Source of the DNA: Coleophoma eucalyptorum
Taxonomy: Eukaryota; Ascomycota; Leotiomycetes; Helotiales; Dermateaceae
Direction: 5' to 3'
Assembly (NCBI GenBank): GCA_026120035.1
Contig: JALRME010000001.1
Span: 1,129,909-1,193,908, forward strand
Length of the DNA: 64,000 nucleotides
Shown: positions 34,674 through 46,322 of the stretch, one piece after another
Position numbering within the stretch: position 1 is the first letter of the stretch
Layout: each line of letters starts with the position of its first letter
Program-made: the position numbers and the translations under genes
The notes under the pieces: generated by a model
Seen by the model: the letters and a program-made list of their open reading frames with translations, nothing else
What the model was told of the DNA's origin: nothing
The model's database searches: none

Positions 34674-35934
34674 AACGCAAGGGTTTTATCCCACTAAACG
34701 ACTATACGAATACTCAAAAGATTCCAGTTTTAAGACTGGACGGCTAGATAGCATAGAAATGATTATGAAAACATACCACTCTTGAACACTTTAAGAGATA
34801 CCCTCCACATGCTGAAAGGGCTATCAGGGTCTAGAAGGTCCTTTGCATCAGCCTGTCATTTAACCTCCACCCTGTAGAGTGCACCATGTTGGAGTCTAAA
34901 TCAACTGATTTACTCCGTAATCAAGCCCCTCAACAATACAACCTGTAAACCTCACCTATCATCCGACATCAATCAGAGGATGCGCTTTTACCACCACCCT
35001 TGACTATTTCAGACCTGCATAAAATAAGTCACTTGCGTGTCGACATATTTTCCGCAGCCTGTGCACCGAAGGAATCCTTCTCTTAATATCGGAAGCTTGT
35101 TAATTCACATACAAGTGGCTCGATTGCAATCAGGCCCCTCTCAAGACCACTCTCTTTGCATCTGCAGCTATCCGGAAGAGGATGTGACAGAGTATCTGGC
35201 ACCTGTCGTCTCTTTTGCACCCTCAGCTCAAGGCAGAGCATTAACGGCTTGGTGCCATACATGATGTACATCAACCCCCTTTCGCCCCCGATAGAGAAGT
35301 TTACCCGCCTCCGAAAATCTCTCTACGCAACTCCAGCAAATTACCCGGTGAATGGCACTCAAGTTTTGAAGGCCATACCCGCCACCCGAAGTTTTGGTAC
35401 TGTCTTCTTGCTAGCGACAAAATCTAGGCCTGGAAAAATATTATGCATCACCGTCATCACAAGAAGCAACAATTCACACCCTTTTTTCTTGTTTGTTATT
35501 AGATGGACTGGGCAAGTGTAAAGGACTGGAAAAATAGCGCATCGTCTCCAAGCGAGGCCAAGCGAGCCGTGCCTTGGGAATGTCCTGCGATAAGTATTGC
35601 ATTCCTTGCTAGAGACAACCTCCTCGTCATACAGAAGTCAATCTCCATGAAATGATCCGATTCTCATTTTGATTTTAATTCATTTGCACACTGGATGCTT
35701 ATGTAAAAGTAATCTAGTCGTGTTAGAAAAGCTGGCTGATTGCAAGCTCTGTGGAACACAGGAATCCTTCTATCAAGTAATTTAGTACTCTACAGAAACC
35801 ACATGGAGGCCACAACGCTGTACCCATCTCCACCACATCCCTGTATGGCGACAGGTTCGACTCCAAACGCCTTAGTGTATTGAGGAATCCTAAATGCCAG
35901 ATGATTTCTACTATCATGCGCTACCCTGCGACGT
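34674..35934. other. Intergenic, no gene recognised
   Basis: About 1.26 kb between the 3' ends of the methyltransferase (plus) and the F-box gene (minus). Open frames of up to 121 codons (35156-35521) have no family features and no joining introns. Nothing else is seen. Confidence 0.6.
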
Positions 35935-38024
35935 CTATTCCTCCTTGTACAGAATATGATCCTTCTCAAGATGCCACTGTACGTCAAGTCTATGCATGTC
36001 TTCTCTCTCTTGGTTGTAGCCTTGTACTAATCGTGGGTTCGGTAGCCAAATAGGACTCATACTCAGGGTTCTTTGAAGAGGGACATAGGCTTGAGGACCA
36101 GCGCGCTGCGGTACCTCAACCATGCCAATAGTTGCCTCTTTCTCGTCGTTGGGGCCATTATTCGCCATCCAGCCACCGTTGATTCTTACATCGATAACAT
36201 TATCGTAAACACCGGCGTATAAGCTCGTTGACAGCACAGATGGTGAACACAAAGAGTAGACCGGGGAGTCGGACCATCTCTCTTTGGTGCCAAGATAAAG
36301 TCGGTAGTTGGGAGTGTAAATCTCCTTTCGTGATTGTTCATGGAAATGGCACCGAGTGATAGTGCAAAGAGCCTTGTCAAGAAAACACCTTGATTGCGAA
36401 TTCGTCTTCATAGCTTGAGCTTGTGGGGGGTTTGGGAAGGGTGGCCTGGACGAACACGGCAATGCATCGGTATAGTGGTATGCTTTATCGCCCATTCGCA
36501 TATCGTAAAATGTGACTTGGGCTTCTCTACTTGAGCCAGCTGCAAAACGTCCCTCGCCAAGAATTGCCAGCGAATAGTATGGATCTCTAGAAATGTGGTC
36601 TTCATAACTGGCAACCACGCCGGAAGGATCTCGCAAGTCAACGAGTCTAGTGTTGTCAGTATACCTGAGAATAAAATATCAAGCTATTGCCGGGACTATC
36701 TCACCTGCAGAAACCATCATGGCAAGCATTAAGGAAAATATTGCCGGGCAAACTCCCGCCCATCGCAGAAGTTGCTTTGAGTGGCTCTATACCATGAATA
36801 CTGGTTGGTTTTGGAAGCCGCGTGCTCAATGATGGAGCTGCGCTCAACTTAGCCTCTGTGATATCGAATACCCTCCAAGGTGTAGTAGTTTGCCAAGAAC
36901 CAATGACAAGGCGTTGTGCGGAGAGAAATCTAGTTGAGCGAGCTTCGAAACGTTGAGTATGTTGCAAGTGCGAGATGGGTGATACTAAGCCCTTGCCATT
37001 TTGAGCGTCATATACAAACACATCCCGCTCGGTACAGGCAGCCAGAAGACCTTCGTGTGCGTCCGAAGACGAGAACGATACATGTGGCCGGCTACCATCT
37101 GGTCTTAGTGGTCCGGTGTATTCGGCAACCTTGCGACATTCTGATATTGCATCTTTCAGCGCTATGCTTAACTTTACCAGAGAAACAGTGCCGGTTCTAG
37201 CGACAATAACTTCGCATTTTGGAATGGAAGAATTTTGTCTCAAGCCCTCCCACGAGGTGATCTTTATTGATTTTATATCATCCTTTCCTATAATTTATAA
37301 TCATCAGTACGGCTTATCTATAATCAGGGACCTTGGGGTGGCTACCTTGCCGGAACTGTTCTGGCATGTCAACACCTTGAAAAGCACCAGAGATCTCTTT
37401 CTTCTGCGAAGCCCTTCTTGTAGTCTTCTTGAAGCAAACATGTATATCTGCACCAGCTCCAATAGCTAATATTTCTTCATGACAAGTCACGCTTCCAGAG
37501 TACTCGGCTTTACAATCTAATACCGTTTGGGTGCCGACAGTCTGTCGTAGGAAACTTTGATGATGCATAGGAGGCCTAGATCTTTGACCAGTTCTAGCAT
37601 ACGTCCGATTAAGGTTTTCTCTCTCCCGTTGCAGGACTCGGAGCCGTAGCTGATCACTTCTCGTCTGAGAGCCAGAAAGTCCTCCCAGACCATACTTCAA
37701 CGCGGCTTTGTCATTGTCAAGAAGCCTAGCCTCTAAATCGATACGGTAGGCTTTGATCGCCTTTCTATCGAGGTATGCCGAGCGATCGGATAGGTAATGA
37801 GCGAGTTCTTTCCAAGATATCTGTTTATCAGATACGAGGCTCATGCTGTCTGGAAAGCGACCCGCGCAGAATTCTCTCCATGCTATCTTGTCGACGAAGA
37901 TTTTAAGTTCCTTGCATGTTGCTCCAAGCCTTTTGATAGTCTTGGCAGTCTCGAAGTGTTGAACAATTTGCAGCAGGAGTTCTGGCGACAGCTTAGACAG
38001 CTTCGCCTCTTGCGTATTTTCCAT
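35935..38024 (-). CDS. F-box protein with possible beta-propeller C-terminus
   Basis: Three exons (37346-38024, 36705-37287, 35935-36646) give 657 residues. The F-box is near residues 9-50 (LSPELLLQIVQHF, then LGATCKELKIFV, and WREFC). F-box proteins bind Skp1 and carry substrates to SCF ubiquitin ligases. The rest has repeated short strands ending in D/R-F/V pairs (for example ERDVFVYDAQNG, WRVFDITEA, VTFYDMRMGD) that suggest a degenerate WD40-like propeller, a common substrate-binding partner of F-boxes. That reading is inference. The start at 38024 was chosen because the F-box follows at once; an upstream in-frame ATG at 38207 would add 61 unlikely residues. The target is unknown. Confidence 0.82.
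38022..38024 (-). other. Preferred start codon of the F-box gene
   Basis: ATG immediately before the KLSPELLLQIVQHF F-box core. The alternative ATG at 38205-38207 would add 61 residues of unrelated character. Confidence 0.7.
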
Positions 38025-38671
38025 GCTGTAAGATGCCAGATACAAAGGGCCAGTGATAGCTAGATCTTGGGCGTTGAAGTAAAGACAGCTGAAATATGTT
38101 AATCCAACGCTATCGTGGAAGACAGTTTCGAGTTGTTTGTTTCGTAGAACAAGGTGGCAAACAAGGAAGAAATCTTGTAGAGCATGCGAGCCGTGCTGAT
38201 GCAGCAAATGTGGTGGCTTCCACGGAATCTTCCGGCTCTCACAACGATATCGCGAGATGATTTCCTAAGATGTAATTGAAAATCCCCACTATCAAATGTG
38301 TTGTACAATGGTTTTGAAAGACAATAACCTGGTGAGTAAGTGTCATGAATTGAAACCACCTTGGGCTTGACAATAAGTGCTGCGACCAAACACTGCAGTA
38401 AGAGCTGTCGACTTATGAGACCGTCCGGCAGCGTTTTTTTAAATGGTTTGGAAGTGCAATTTGGACGTTACAATAAAGCATTGAGATAGACTGGGTTTTG
38501 TGTGGCATACTAAGGTAGCAAAATAGTTCAATTCGGCAACAGCCGCACCATGTCCTGCAATAGACGTCTAATAGATAAGGCCGACAGCAACGTATGCAGT
38601 CGCAAGGCGTTTACAACTCACCTCTTTGAATCGCTTTTGGTTGTCGGCACGAGACCACTCTAGAATACACT

Positions 38672-38714
38672 GTCGATGCGTTGGTGCGTATACACGTCGA
38701 TACGTCGATGCGTT
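38672..38714. repeat. Repeated GTCGATGCGTT element
   Basis: GTCGATGCGTT occurs exactly at 38672-38682 and 38704-38714. A related GTCGATACGT sits between them, as does the palindrome GTATAC. The cluster could be a binding-site array in the divergent promoter or a decayed tandem repeat. Confidence 0.55.
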
Positions 38715-39226
38715 TCGTTTATACGCTGATACTCCCCGAAAGAAAAAAACTGCCGTGACAGGTTCGGCAGATATGGTCTGCTTGAACCGCCGTATCGAAT
38801 CAAGGAATCTATGCTGTCGTGTGCTGGACTTCACCGACATACGAGCACAGATGCTTGCTTTCAAGGGTTGCTACTTCAATTACCAGCGATAAACAGATAA
38901 AAGGACTGAAATCCATCATCGCGTGAAGTCACACCTGGCGTGTGTCAAACTCAGCAAAAGGCAATTGAGCAGCCAGCCGTGCACGGCAGAAGTTAGGTTC
39001 AACCGCGGAGAAACGGGGCAATTCCATGCACATGTTCTATGTGCAAAACGTCATTCGTACGTAGTAGTTACAAGGGGAATTGGCCTGTCGCCTTTGATAT
39101 CTTTTTGTGTTGACTTTTTCTGCAACTCTGAAGTTTCTTGTGCTGTGATTTGTATAGAGTAAGTGACAAGTGCTTCCCCCATGTCAGAAGCAGCACATCA
39201 GACTCGCACGGTGTCTGAATTTGCGT

Positions 39227-39254
39227 GTCTGTCATTGCACGTCTGTCATTGCAC
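39227..39254. repeat. Perfect tandem duplication of GTCTGTCATTGCAC
   Basis: The 14-base unit is present twice back to back at 39227-39240 and 39241-39254, ending 36 bases before the SPX-EXS ATG. It is probably in the 5' leader or at the transcription start. It is either a recent slippage duplication or a doubled regulatory element. Confidence 0.85.
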
Positions 39255-39290
39255 AGGTTTTTCATCCCACCTCCACCCGAGTCGCGAACC

Positions 39291-42200
39291 ATGAAATTCG
39301 CGAAGACTCTTGAACAAGATCTGGTGCCAGGTACCTTAGCCACTTGCAGGAGACCCGTCCATTGATTCGCGATACTAATTGTTCTGCAGAATGGCGTGCC
39401 AAGTATCTCGACTACAAGCAGGGGAAGAAGAAGGTCAAGGCAGTGGCTCGCGCTACCAACCGCGCAGAGGGAACTCCTCGAACCACGGCCCCAAAAGATA
39501 CCAGCATATATGGATCCACGTCGCATTCAGGACCGCGATTGAGTCCCAGTCATAGACAGAATCAAATACGGGGGGAGCTCTCTACTCTGCTGAAATCACC
39601 AGATGGGCCACCAGAGGGACCAGACTCCAGGACGGATTCCGATGAATCTGCAGAGGATAATTCGAAGCAACCGACAAAAACGCCTCCGCTATCCATACCT
39701 AAGAAACCCACCTCACCCGAAGAATCGCAGATACAGTATGGCAGCTTCATACCGACGCCGCCAAATAAAAAGGCGCATCATTTCGAGCTTCCCGATCCTG
39801 CCTTGCCCATCGCGGGATCAGAGCGAAGGACGTCTGGTGGTACAGACCCAGAATCAGCCCCTAGTGCCAGATTGCAACCTCAGCGGACTGCTTCGCTGAG
39901 TCTGCCTGGAAAAGCATATGAAGTTGGACAGACTAATCCGGGGCGGCATAAATCTATTGGTGCATTTTCTTCACTGCGCAACAATGCCCACAGAAATCCT
40001 CCCGCACGACCGTTCATACAGAGAATGTTCTCCATAAGCACTCCCATGACAAACAAGCCGGATGTAGATATGGCTGTTATGGACCAAGTCCGAATGCGAG
40101 ACAAGGAATTTTTCTTGTTTATGGACAAAGAGCTGGAGAAGGTAGAAAGCTTCTACAAGGAGAAGGAGGATGAAGCTGGAGAACGTCTAAAGGTTCTGAG
40201 AGAGCAATTGCATGAGATGAGGAACCGAAGAATTGAGGAATTGGCTAATGCGCAACGCGACAAATTGACTCGAGATCGCGAAGAATATGCCTCGTTCGAG
40301 AATGCTACGAAGAAAGCTGATAATCATTTCAACGCGTGGCTAGATCCTCTTGAGAGAATCATTGAAGGTGCTAAAGCGAAGACAATGGGACCACGACCAG
40401 GCGCGAACTCCAGGGCTCTGCAAAACATGGTGAGGAACGAGGATCAAAATCCTGATGAGGGACGAGACTATGTTCGGCGAGCGCATGCTCACGAAGTTCC
40501 ATATCGAACAGCCAAGAGGAAGCTGAAAATGGCCCTGCAAGAGTTTTATAGGAGTATGGAACTGCTGAAGTCTTATGCAATGCTCAATCGGGTTGCCTTT
40601 CGAAAGATAAATAAAAAATACGACAAAGCCGTTAATGCCCACCCACCACTACGTTACATGACAGAAAAGGTCAACAAGGCTTGGTTTGTGCAGAGCGATG
40701 TATTGGATGACTACATGCATGCAGTAGAGGATTTGTATGCTAGATACTTTGAACGTGGAAACCACAAGCTAGCAACCGGAAAGCTGCGCAGCTCAGGAAA
40801 TCGTCCTGGCGACAGATCAGGCAGCGCTTTCAAGAATGGGCTGCTTGTTGGAACCGGAGCTGTGTTTATGATCCAAGGCATTGTTTACGGCGCAGAACTC
40901 CTATATCATACGGATCCTACAATTCGCCTCCAAACGAACTACCTGCTCCAGATATACGCTGGTTATTTCTTCGGCCTTTACCTTTTGGCGTGGTTCTGTC
41001 TGGACTGCAGTATATGGAGTAGGAACAAAGTCAACTATGCATTCGTATTCGAATTCGACCCTAGACACACTCTAGACTGGCAGCAGCTCGCAGAGTTTCC
41101 ATCATTCTTTGTGCTTCTTCTTGGCCTGTTTGTCTGGCTCAACTTTTCTCGATATGGAGCACCCGAAATGTTCATATACTATCCAGTCATTCTGATTTTC
41201 GTCAGTCTGGTCATCATTCTCCTACCCGCTCCCGTCCTTTTCTACAGGGCTAGGAAATGGTTCCTCTACTCACATTGGAGATTGTTTCTAGCAGGCTTAT
41301 ACCCAGTTGAATTCCGGGACTTTTTCTTAGGGGACATGTATTGCTCTCTGACATATTCACTCTCAAACATAGAGTTGTTCTTCTGTCTATATGCGACCTA
41401 CTGGTCAAATCCTGCCGAATGCAATTCCCAGCATTCCCGGCTATTAGGCTTCTTTACTACGCTTCCAAGCATCTGGCGTGGTCTGCAATGTATTCGTCGT
41501 TATTATGACACTCGAAACGTTTTCCCTCACCTTGTCAACTGCGGAAAATATAGCATGGCCATCATGTATTACGTCACTCTGTCGATGTACAGAATCAACC
41601 GAACAAATCGTATGCTTGCTCTCTTTTGCACATTCGCTGCAATCAACTCAATTTACTCCTCGATATGGGATCTCCTCATGGATTGGTCGCTATTACAACC
41701 GCATGCGAAGAAACGATATCTTCGAGATGTGAGAGCATTTAAGCCGACTTGGTATTATTACAGTGCCATGGTTTTGGATCCAATCTTGAGGTGCAATTGG
41801 ATATTCTATGCCATCTATACACATGATCTACAACACAGCAGTATTGTCTCTTTTCTAGTCGGGTTCTCGGAGGTTACCCGTCGTGGAATGTGGACATTGT
41901 TTCGTGTAGAGAATGAACACTGCGCCAATGTCACTCGATTTAAAGCGTCACGCGACATTCCCTTACCATACGAATTGGATAGCTCAGTCGAAGACATCGA
42001 TCAGCAACAACCCGCACCGCCCCTTGCGCAGTCCCCAGAAGTCTCAAGATTAAGAAGCCGGACAAGCAGTGCCCTCGAGGCACAAGATACACCATCCGGC
42101 GCATCTCTACGTCGTCGTGCTACCAATGTGTCGATCAGCAGGATTATTGCAAATGCACATACCCAGGACTTTGAAAAGAAGAGGAAGCCGGGTGCAAGTG

Positions 42201-42460
42201 GTGCAAATACTAGTTCAAACCAGGGTGGTAATGATACAGATGATGACAAGTATGGCAGTAGTGATGATGATGACGATGAGCCCGATGCCCAGGATATTAA
42301 GGATGTTGGAGAACTGGTCCGAAAGAAGACCAGGGAGAGCAGGAATCTCAGCAGTGAAGACTATGACGATGATGATGAGCCTGATGCACAGGACCTGGCA
42401 GATGCTACAGAGTTGAATAGACAACAGCATAAGGGGTCAGGCAAATCTAAAGGGCTGTGA
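39291..42460 (+). CDS. SPX-EXS protein, Syg1/XPR1-type phosphate exporter homologue
   Basis: Two exons (39291-39330 and 39390-42460) give 1036 residues; the 59-base intron splits the Glu codon of VP|EWRAKYLDY. The SPX domain starts at the first Met (MKFAKTLEQDLVPEW) and resumes after a Ser/Pro-rich insert, with coiled helices at about residues 240-330 and the inositol-pyrophosphate-binding-type KINKKYDK near 425. Several membrane helices follow from about residue 510, and the EXS domain covers about 600-880 (WRLFLAGLYPVEFRDFFLGD, RDVRAFKPTWYYY, RRGMWTLFRVENEH). Human XPR1 exports phosphate; yeast Syg1 is less well defined, so export is inferred from family. The C-terminal tail is acidic with a duplicated DDDDEPDAQD motif. 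Confidence 0.94.
42253..42420 (+). repeat. Duplicated acidic motif in SPX-EXS C-terminus
   Basis: The DNA encodes DDDDEPDAQDIKDVGEL and, about 37 residues later, DDDDEPDAQDLADATEL. The copies differ mainly at synonymous and conservative positions, so this is a coding repeat rather than a DNA microsatellite, although GATGAT runs seed it. Confidence 0.85.
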
Positions 42461-43067
42461 GAACGGTGACGTGGTATTAAAAAAATGAATAGTACGATGT
42501 ACATACATCACAGAGTTTAGAGTATATAAACTTAATAATATAGGATATTACGTTATGCATCTGGTCATTGAGCACCATACTCTCACTAGGTATCTGTTGA
42601 TCTCAAGACCGCACTACAGTGCCTGTCCGACTAGTTGTACCTCAGTGCCGAGGTGTAGGAGTGGGTCGCTTGCCTACACTGCTGGTCCAATAAAGGAGAC
42701 AAATCTCCGGACTTCCCCAGACGACTGTGTAATATTAGCCAGATTGGAGCATAACAGCTTGAACATCGTCGCATATTACTGTCTCCCATGGAATGTCTCC
42801 CATGTCTCCGGACTGTCTATTGAAGGCCGACAGCCAGCATCTCTGCTCGCTAAAGCGGGCCATATACACCTAAGATTACAGGCAACGAACCATTAGTCGT
42901 TTGGCGTCCCCCCTCAACAACGCCTCCAGGCTCGGAAATAGGAGAGGCTGCATTTGATCCACCAATACCTGCCTTCACAAGTGACGTCGACCCGGCAAAC
43001 TCTGGATTCCACCACCACCAACCCCTAGGAAGCCCTCTGGAACAGGTTCGGAGGACTGCGTCTAAAT
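42461..43067. other. Upstream region of the 43-kb regulator, possible missed first exon
   Basis: About 600 bases between the SPX-EXS stop and the first ATG of the next model. From about 42853 to 43106 one plus frame is open with no ATG (SGPYTP... then WRPPSTTPPG and EQVRRTASKYARRPGTR). This looks more protein-like than random and could be a 5' exon in a different frame from the downstream model. Confidence 0.4.
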
Positions 43068-44778
43068 ATGCAAGACGTCCAGGAACCCGGACGTTCGCGC
43101 CAGCGTAAGCGTCGCAGGGCAAGGCCGGCTAAGGGTGTCATCCCGGAGGCCGACGATGGGCAGCAGCAGAAGCCGCAGAATGTAACTCCGTTGCTTCTCA
43201 GGCCTACTTCCAGGGCCATTGCGCCCTATACACCAGCTACGGGGGCAGCGGATCGCAATCTCCAATTCTTGGTGCATCACTGTGAGTTTCTGCTGACGCC
43301 ATGCGCGGCTTACTCACTTTACTTGACGGTTAATGATTGGGTCTTTAGATTGCACCGTGGTCGTACAAGATACGGTCATCTCTGTTGGACCGCGCTACGA
43401 GTGGTTTCCCTTTGCCCTGCGAAACAAGACCTTCTTCCATTCTATCATGTCCTCGACCTCGTCCCATGCCTCTCACCTGCAGGGTACCGCGCTTTCACGC
43501 GATTTCTTCTACCACCGAGGTGAAGCGATTCGAATGCTAAATGCTCAGATCGCAAGAGGGCAGCACGATGAAGACACTATTAATACAGTGGCAGCATTTT
43601 CGCAGCAAGAGGTATATCCGCAACCATTCCACAAATCCCCTACCTGTCAGGAAAATGAAATCCATGTTTCATGCCTATCCTTCCCCACCCTTCCCCCAAA
43701 ACTTAAATTTTCTTTCTGAATTTGGAATGATGTGCAAGAAAAAAAGCTTAACATGATTTGTTTTTGGTAACGCAGAGTTTCGACGGCCGAGCAGAATCGA
43801 CCAAGACCCATCTCAACGCACTTATCACTTTGGTCCGCGCTGCTGGCGGATTCCTTTCTCCCGCATTAAGCCCCAGGACTCGGCGATACGTGGCTCAGTA
43901 GCTAGACCCCTTCCTTTTATTCCCTTTTACTCCCAGCCAGATTATCTATCACATTGTAGAGCGGCATCGAGACCGCTGGCTGACAGTGATGATACAGTAC
44001 CGATCAGCTGGCTTGCATTATTCTCATGTCAAAGAACTTCTTTCCTCCACTCCTACTCGATGATCTCAATGTTTATTTTGGATCTCCAAGTTCTCTCACC
44101 ACTGAATATGCACAGGCGTTTAGGATGCGATTGCTCAACTTCATTTCTTGCGATACTCGTGATAATCGGCAAACAGATGCGGTTGTGAAGCTGTGTGACC
44201 AAGCTGCTCAGGTGTTCTGGGGGTTGCGCAATCTTACCGAGTACTTAGATAATATCCATGCTGGCCTCATGGAGATTAATACTCCGAGTTCGGAAGATGT
44301 ACAATTTACCGACCGGGTCGAGGTTTTGGAACGTATAGTGCACCTCCTGTGGTACCAAGACCAACATCTCATTTTCCGAGTATTTGGATGGTCGTGTCTG
44401 ATTCACATCTACACTGTCTTACGCGAGGTGCCATGTCGACTAGCCTTGGTTCGCTTCATAGCCGGAAAGATCCGTGGTGGACTTGAGAAACGCGGAGATC
44501 TCAATGTACTTCTCGCCACGTTCCAAGATCTTTTCCTCTGGCAGATGTTCCTTTGCGGCAAGGTTGCAAACCCGAGAGATAAACCATTTTTTGCCAGACA
44601 ATTCACAAGAATCCTTGTCATACGCAAGATAAATATAGAGGTGGACATCTTAGCTGCCTCAGAGGGTTTCTTATGGCCGGAAAAGTATAAGGAGTTTGCG
44701 TGGAATGTCAGGAGAATCTCCTTGGATAACTCGACAGATACGAATGGCCTAAGTTCCACTAAGAAGTGTGATATGTGA
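43068..44778 (+). CDS. Fungal-specific transcription-factor-like protein, 5' end uncertain
   Basis: Four exons (43068-43281, 43349-43611, 43776-43897, 43998-44778) give 459 residues in one frame. The N-terminus is basic (RQRKRRRARPAKG), like a DNA-binding or nuclear-targeting segment, but no Zn2Cys6 cluster is seen. The central part (ISVGPRYEWFPFALRNKTFFHSIM, DFFYHRGEAIRMLNAQI, DDTINTVAAF-like) matches the fungal-specific regulator family often annotated as transcription factor domain or tachykinin family. The C-terminal half reads LLLDDLNVYFGSPS and ends at TGA 44778. Introns 2 and 3 are 164 and 100 bases, longer than usual. A frame of about 80 codons just upstream, out of frame with this model, may be the real first exon, so the start and possible frameshift remain open. 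Confidence 0.65.
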
Positions 44779-44964
44779 GCAGGGACGACAATGGCTGAGA
44801 ATCCTCTTGCGCTGAGAGTGGTCGCCACAAAGATTCCTTGAGCACATTCGGCGTGTCAGTAATCGCAGAGGACTGATCTCACACGCCGCCAGAAAAATTG
44901 GCTTGAGGTTTCGCAAGACGTAGAACTAAAAATTAATGTAGCACTGTCTCGGACGAAGATCAGA

Positions 44965-46322
44965 TTAATCATTGCGGTCCTCATCCTTACCAGGCCAGAG
45001 GATTTGGTGTCTGAGGACGGATCGTATATGGCAAAATATAACAATCAACCACATTACGACCAGGAGAATAGTCATGATGCTTGTTACCCACAATATGCCT
45101 GGACTATTCAGAGCATTTCCAATATCGATCAGAGCAATAGTGAATCCAACATTTGGAAAGACAAAGCTCCACCACGAGAGGTGAAAAGTCATAGTTTTCA
45201 TACCCCCCAGCACCGAAACAAGGGAAATAGTAAAGAACCAAAATGCGAGAGCCCAGAGGAAGATTGCAGAGCTGAGGGCACCAACTCGCAGGATATCTGG
45301 GATCAATGAAGGGTTTTCTACGAGAGAAATGCTGGTGTATGATGGGAAAATACTATACGCATTAGAAGATATGCCCAAAAGCGCCAGGCCCGTAAAAGAA
45401 GGGGGTCCGACAGCAATAAACATGCCCGGTCTGGTATTTGCTGAAGGCAAACCTGCCGTCATGAGTCTTCCAAAGTAGTTGGCGTACATGAAACAGCTCA
45501 CGAAGATTCCGAGTCCTTGGAAAGTCAGACCAGCTACCATGATAGGAAGGGCATGTTCTGGTGATTGTGATCCTGATATAGCAGACGCAATTGTACCAGC
45601 TAGCATGACTGGGAAAATTGGTAAGATCCACGTTGGGGACACGCTCTGTAAGTTCGGTGGCTTGAATGTAGTAAATAATAGATGATACTGCCCCACTGAG
45701 AACAAAAATGTGACAGCACAATAGATCCAGAAGAGCACCCGTAGAGCGTCGGTCAACCAGACACCTGTGTGCGGCACACCATAGTTCTGGATATTGCTCA
45801 GAATTGTTGCTACGCTAAGCAGGCAGGTTGAGACGAAAAGTGACTCGATCGGATGTTGCAGCGAGGCCCTGAACGATGCTGGGAACAGGATGAAGCGTGT
45901 GATTATTGCCGTTGTGATCGTCGTGAATATGACGAGATCTAGCATGAAGAAGATGGTCCCGATAGTCGTAAGCCCATGGAAGCGGTGCGGTGTTTGTGAG
46001 ATGACAAGCGCAATGCCTCCCGTAGACATGGTGAGCGTGTACCATGCCTATAAACTGTTAGTGACCGTGTCCAGAAATGCCGTACTATCTCCGAGTGCAA
46101 TCAAGCCGTCGTCAACAGCTCGTACGACAACTAGAAAGTCCAATGCCAGTAGTATTATCCATCTATACCGGGCAGAAGTACCTCTGCAAGCCGCCCCATA
46201 CAGTCCTTCAGCAACTATTTCAAACATACCCAAGTAAAATGATGCACCCGTCCCCTCCATCCGACCTTCCCGGATATCTCCTGCTCATCAATGGCCTTAT
46301 CTCTGCCATCGACCACGACCAT
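44965..46322 (-). CDS. Mae1-like malate/C4-dicarboxylate transporter (TDT family)
   Basis: Two exons (46230-46322 and 44965-46047) give 391 residues. The join gives VHHFTW|AWYTLTMSTGGIAL, the characteristic first-helix sequence of the voltage-dependent anion channel/TDT family that includes S. pombe Mae1. About ten hydrophobic helices follow (for example FFMLDLVIFTTITTAII, WILPIFPVMLAGTIASAI, MFIAVGPPSFTGLALLGIS), and the C-terminus is polar. Family members carry malate, succinate or sulphite; the substrate here is inferred as a C4-dicarboxylate but not proven. The start at 46322 is the last in-frame ATG before the helix; an upstream one at 46571 is less likely. The intron is 182 bases. Malic enzyme lies about 28 kb away and is not an obvious partner. 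Confidence 0.88.

Larger units (their letters stand above)
38025..39290. promoter_or_regulatory. Divergent promoter region of F-box and SPX-EXS genes
   Basis: About 1.27 kb between divergent starts. It contains the repeats at 38672-38714 and the perfect 14-base tandem duplication at 39227-39254. No open frame with family features is seen. It must contain both promoters. Confidence 0.55.

Noticed and set aside
42850..43122. Minus-strand open frame of 90 codons
   Set aside because: Lies opposite the plus-strand protein-like leader; no motif, start or promoter support.
15051..46322. Malic enzyme and Mae1-like transporter as a malate gene cluster
   Set aside because: They are about 28 kb and roughly ten unrelated genes apart, with no shared promoter feature.
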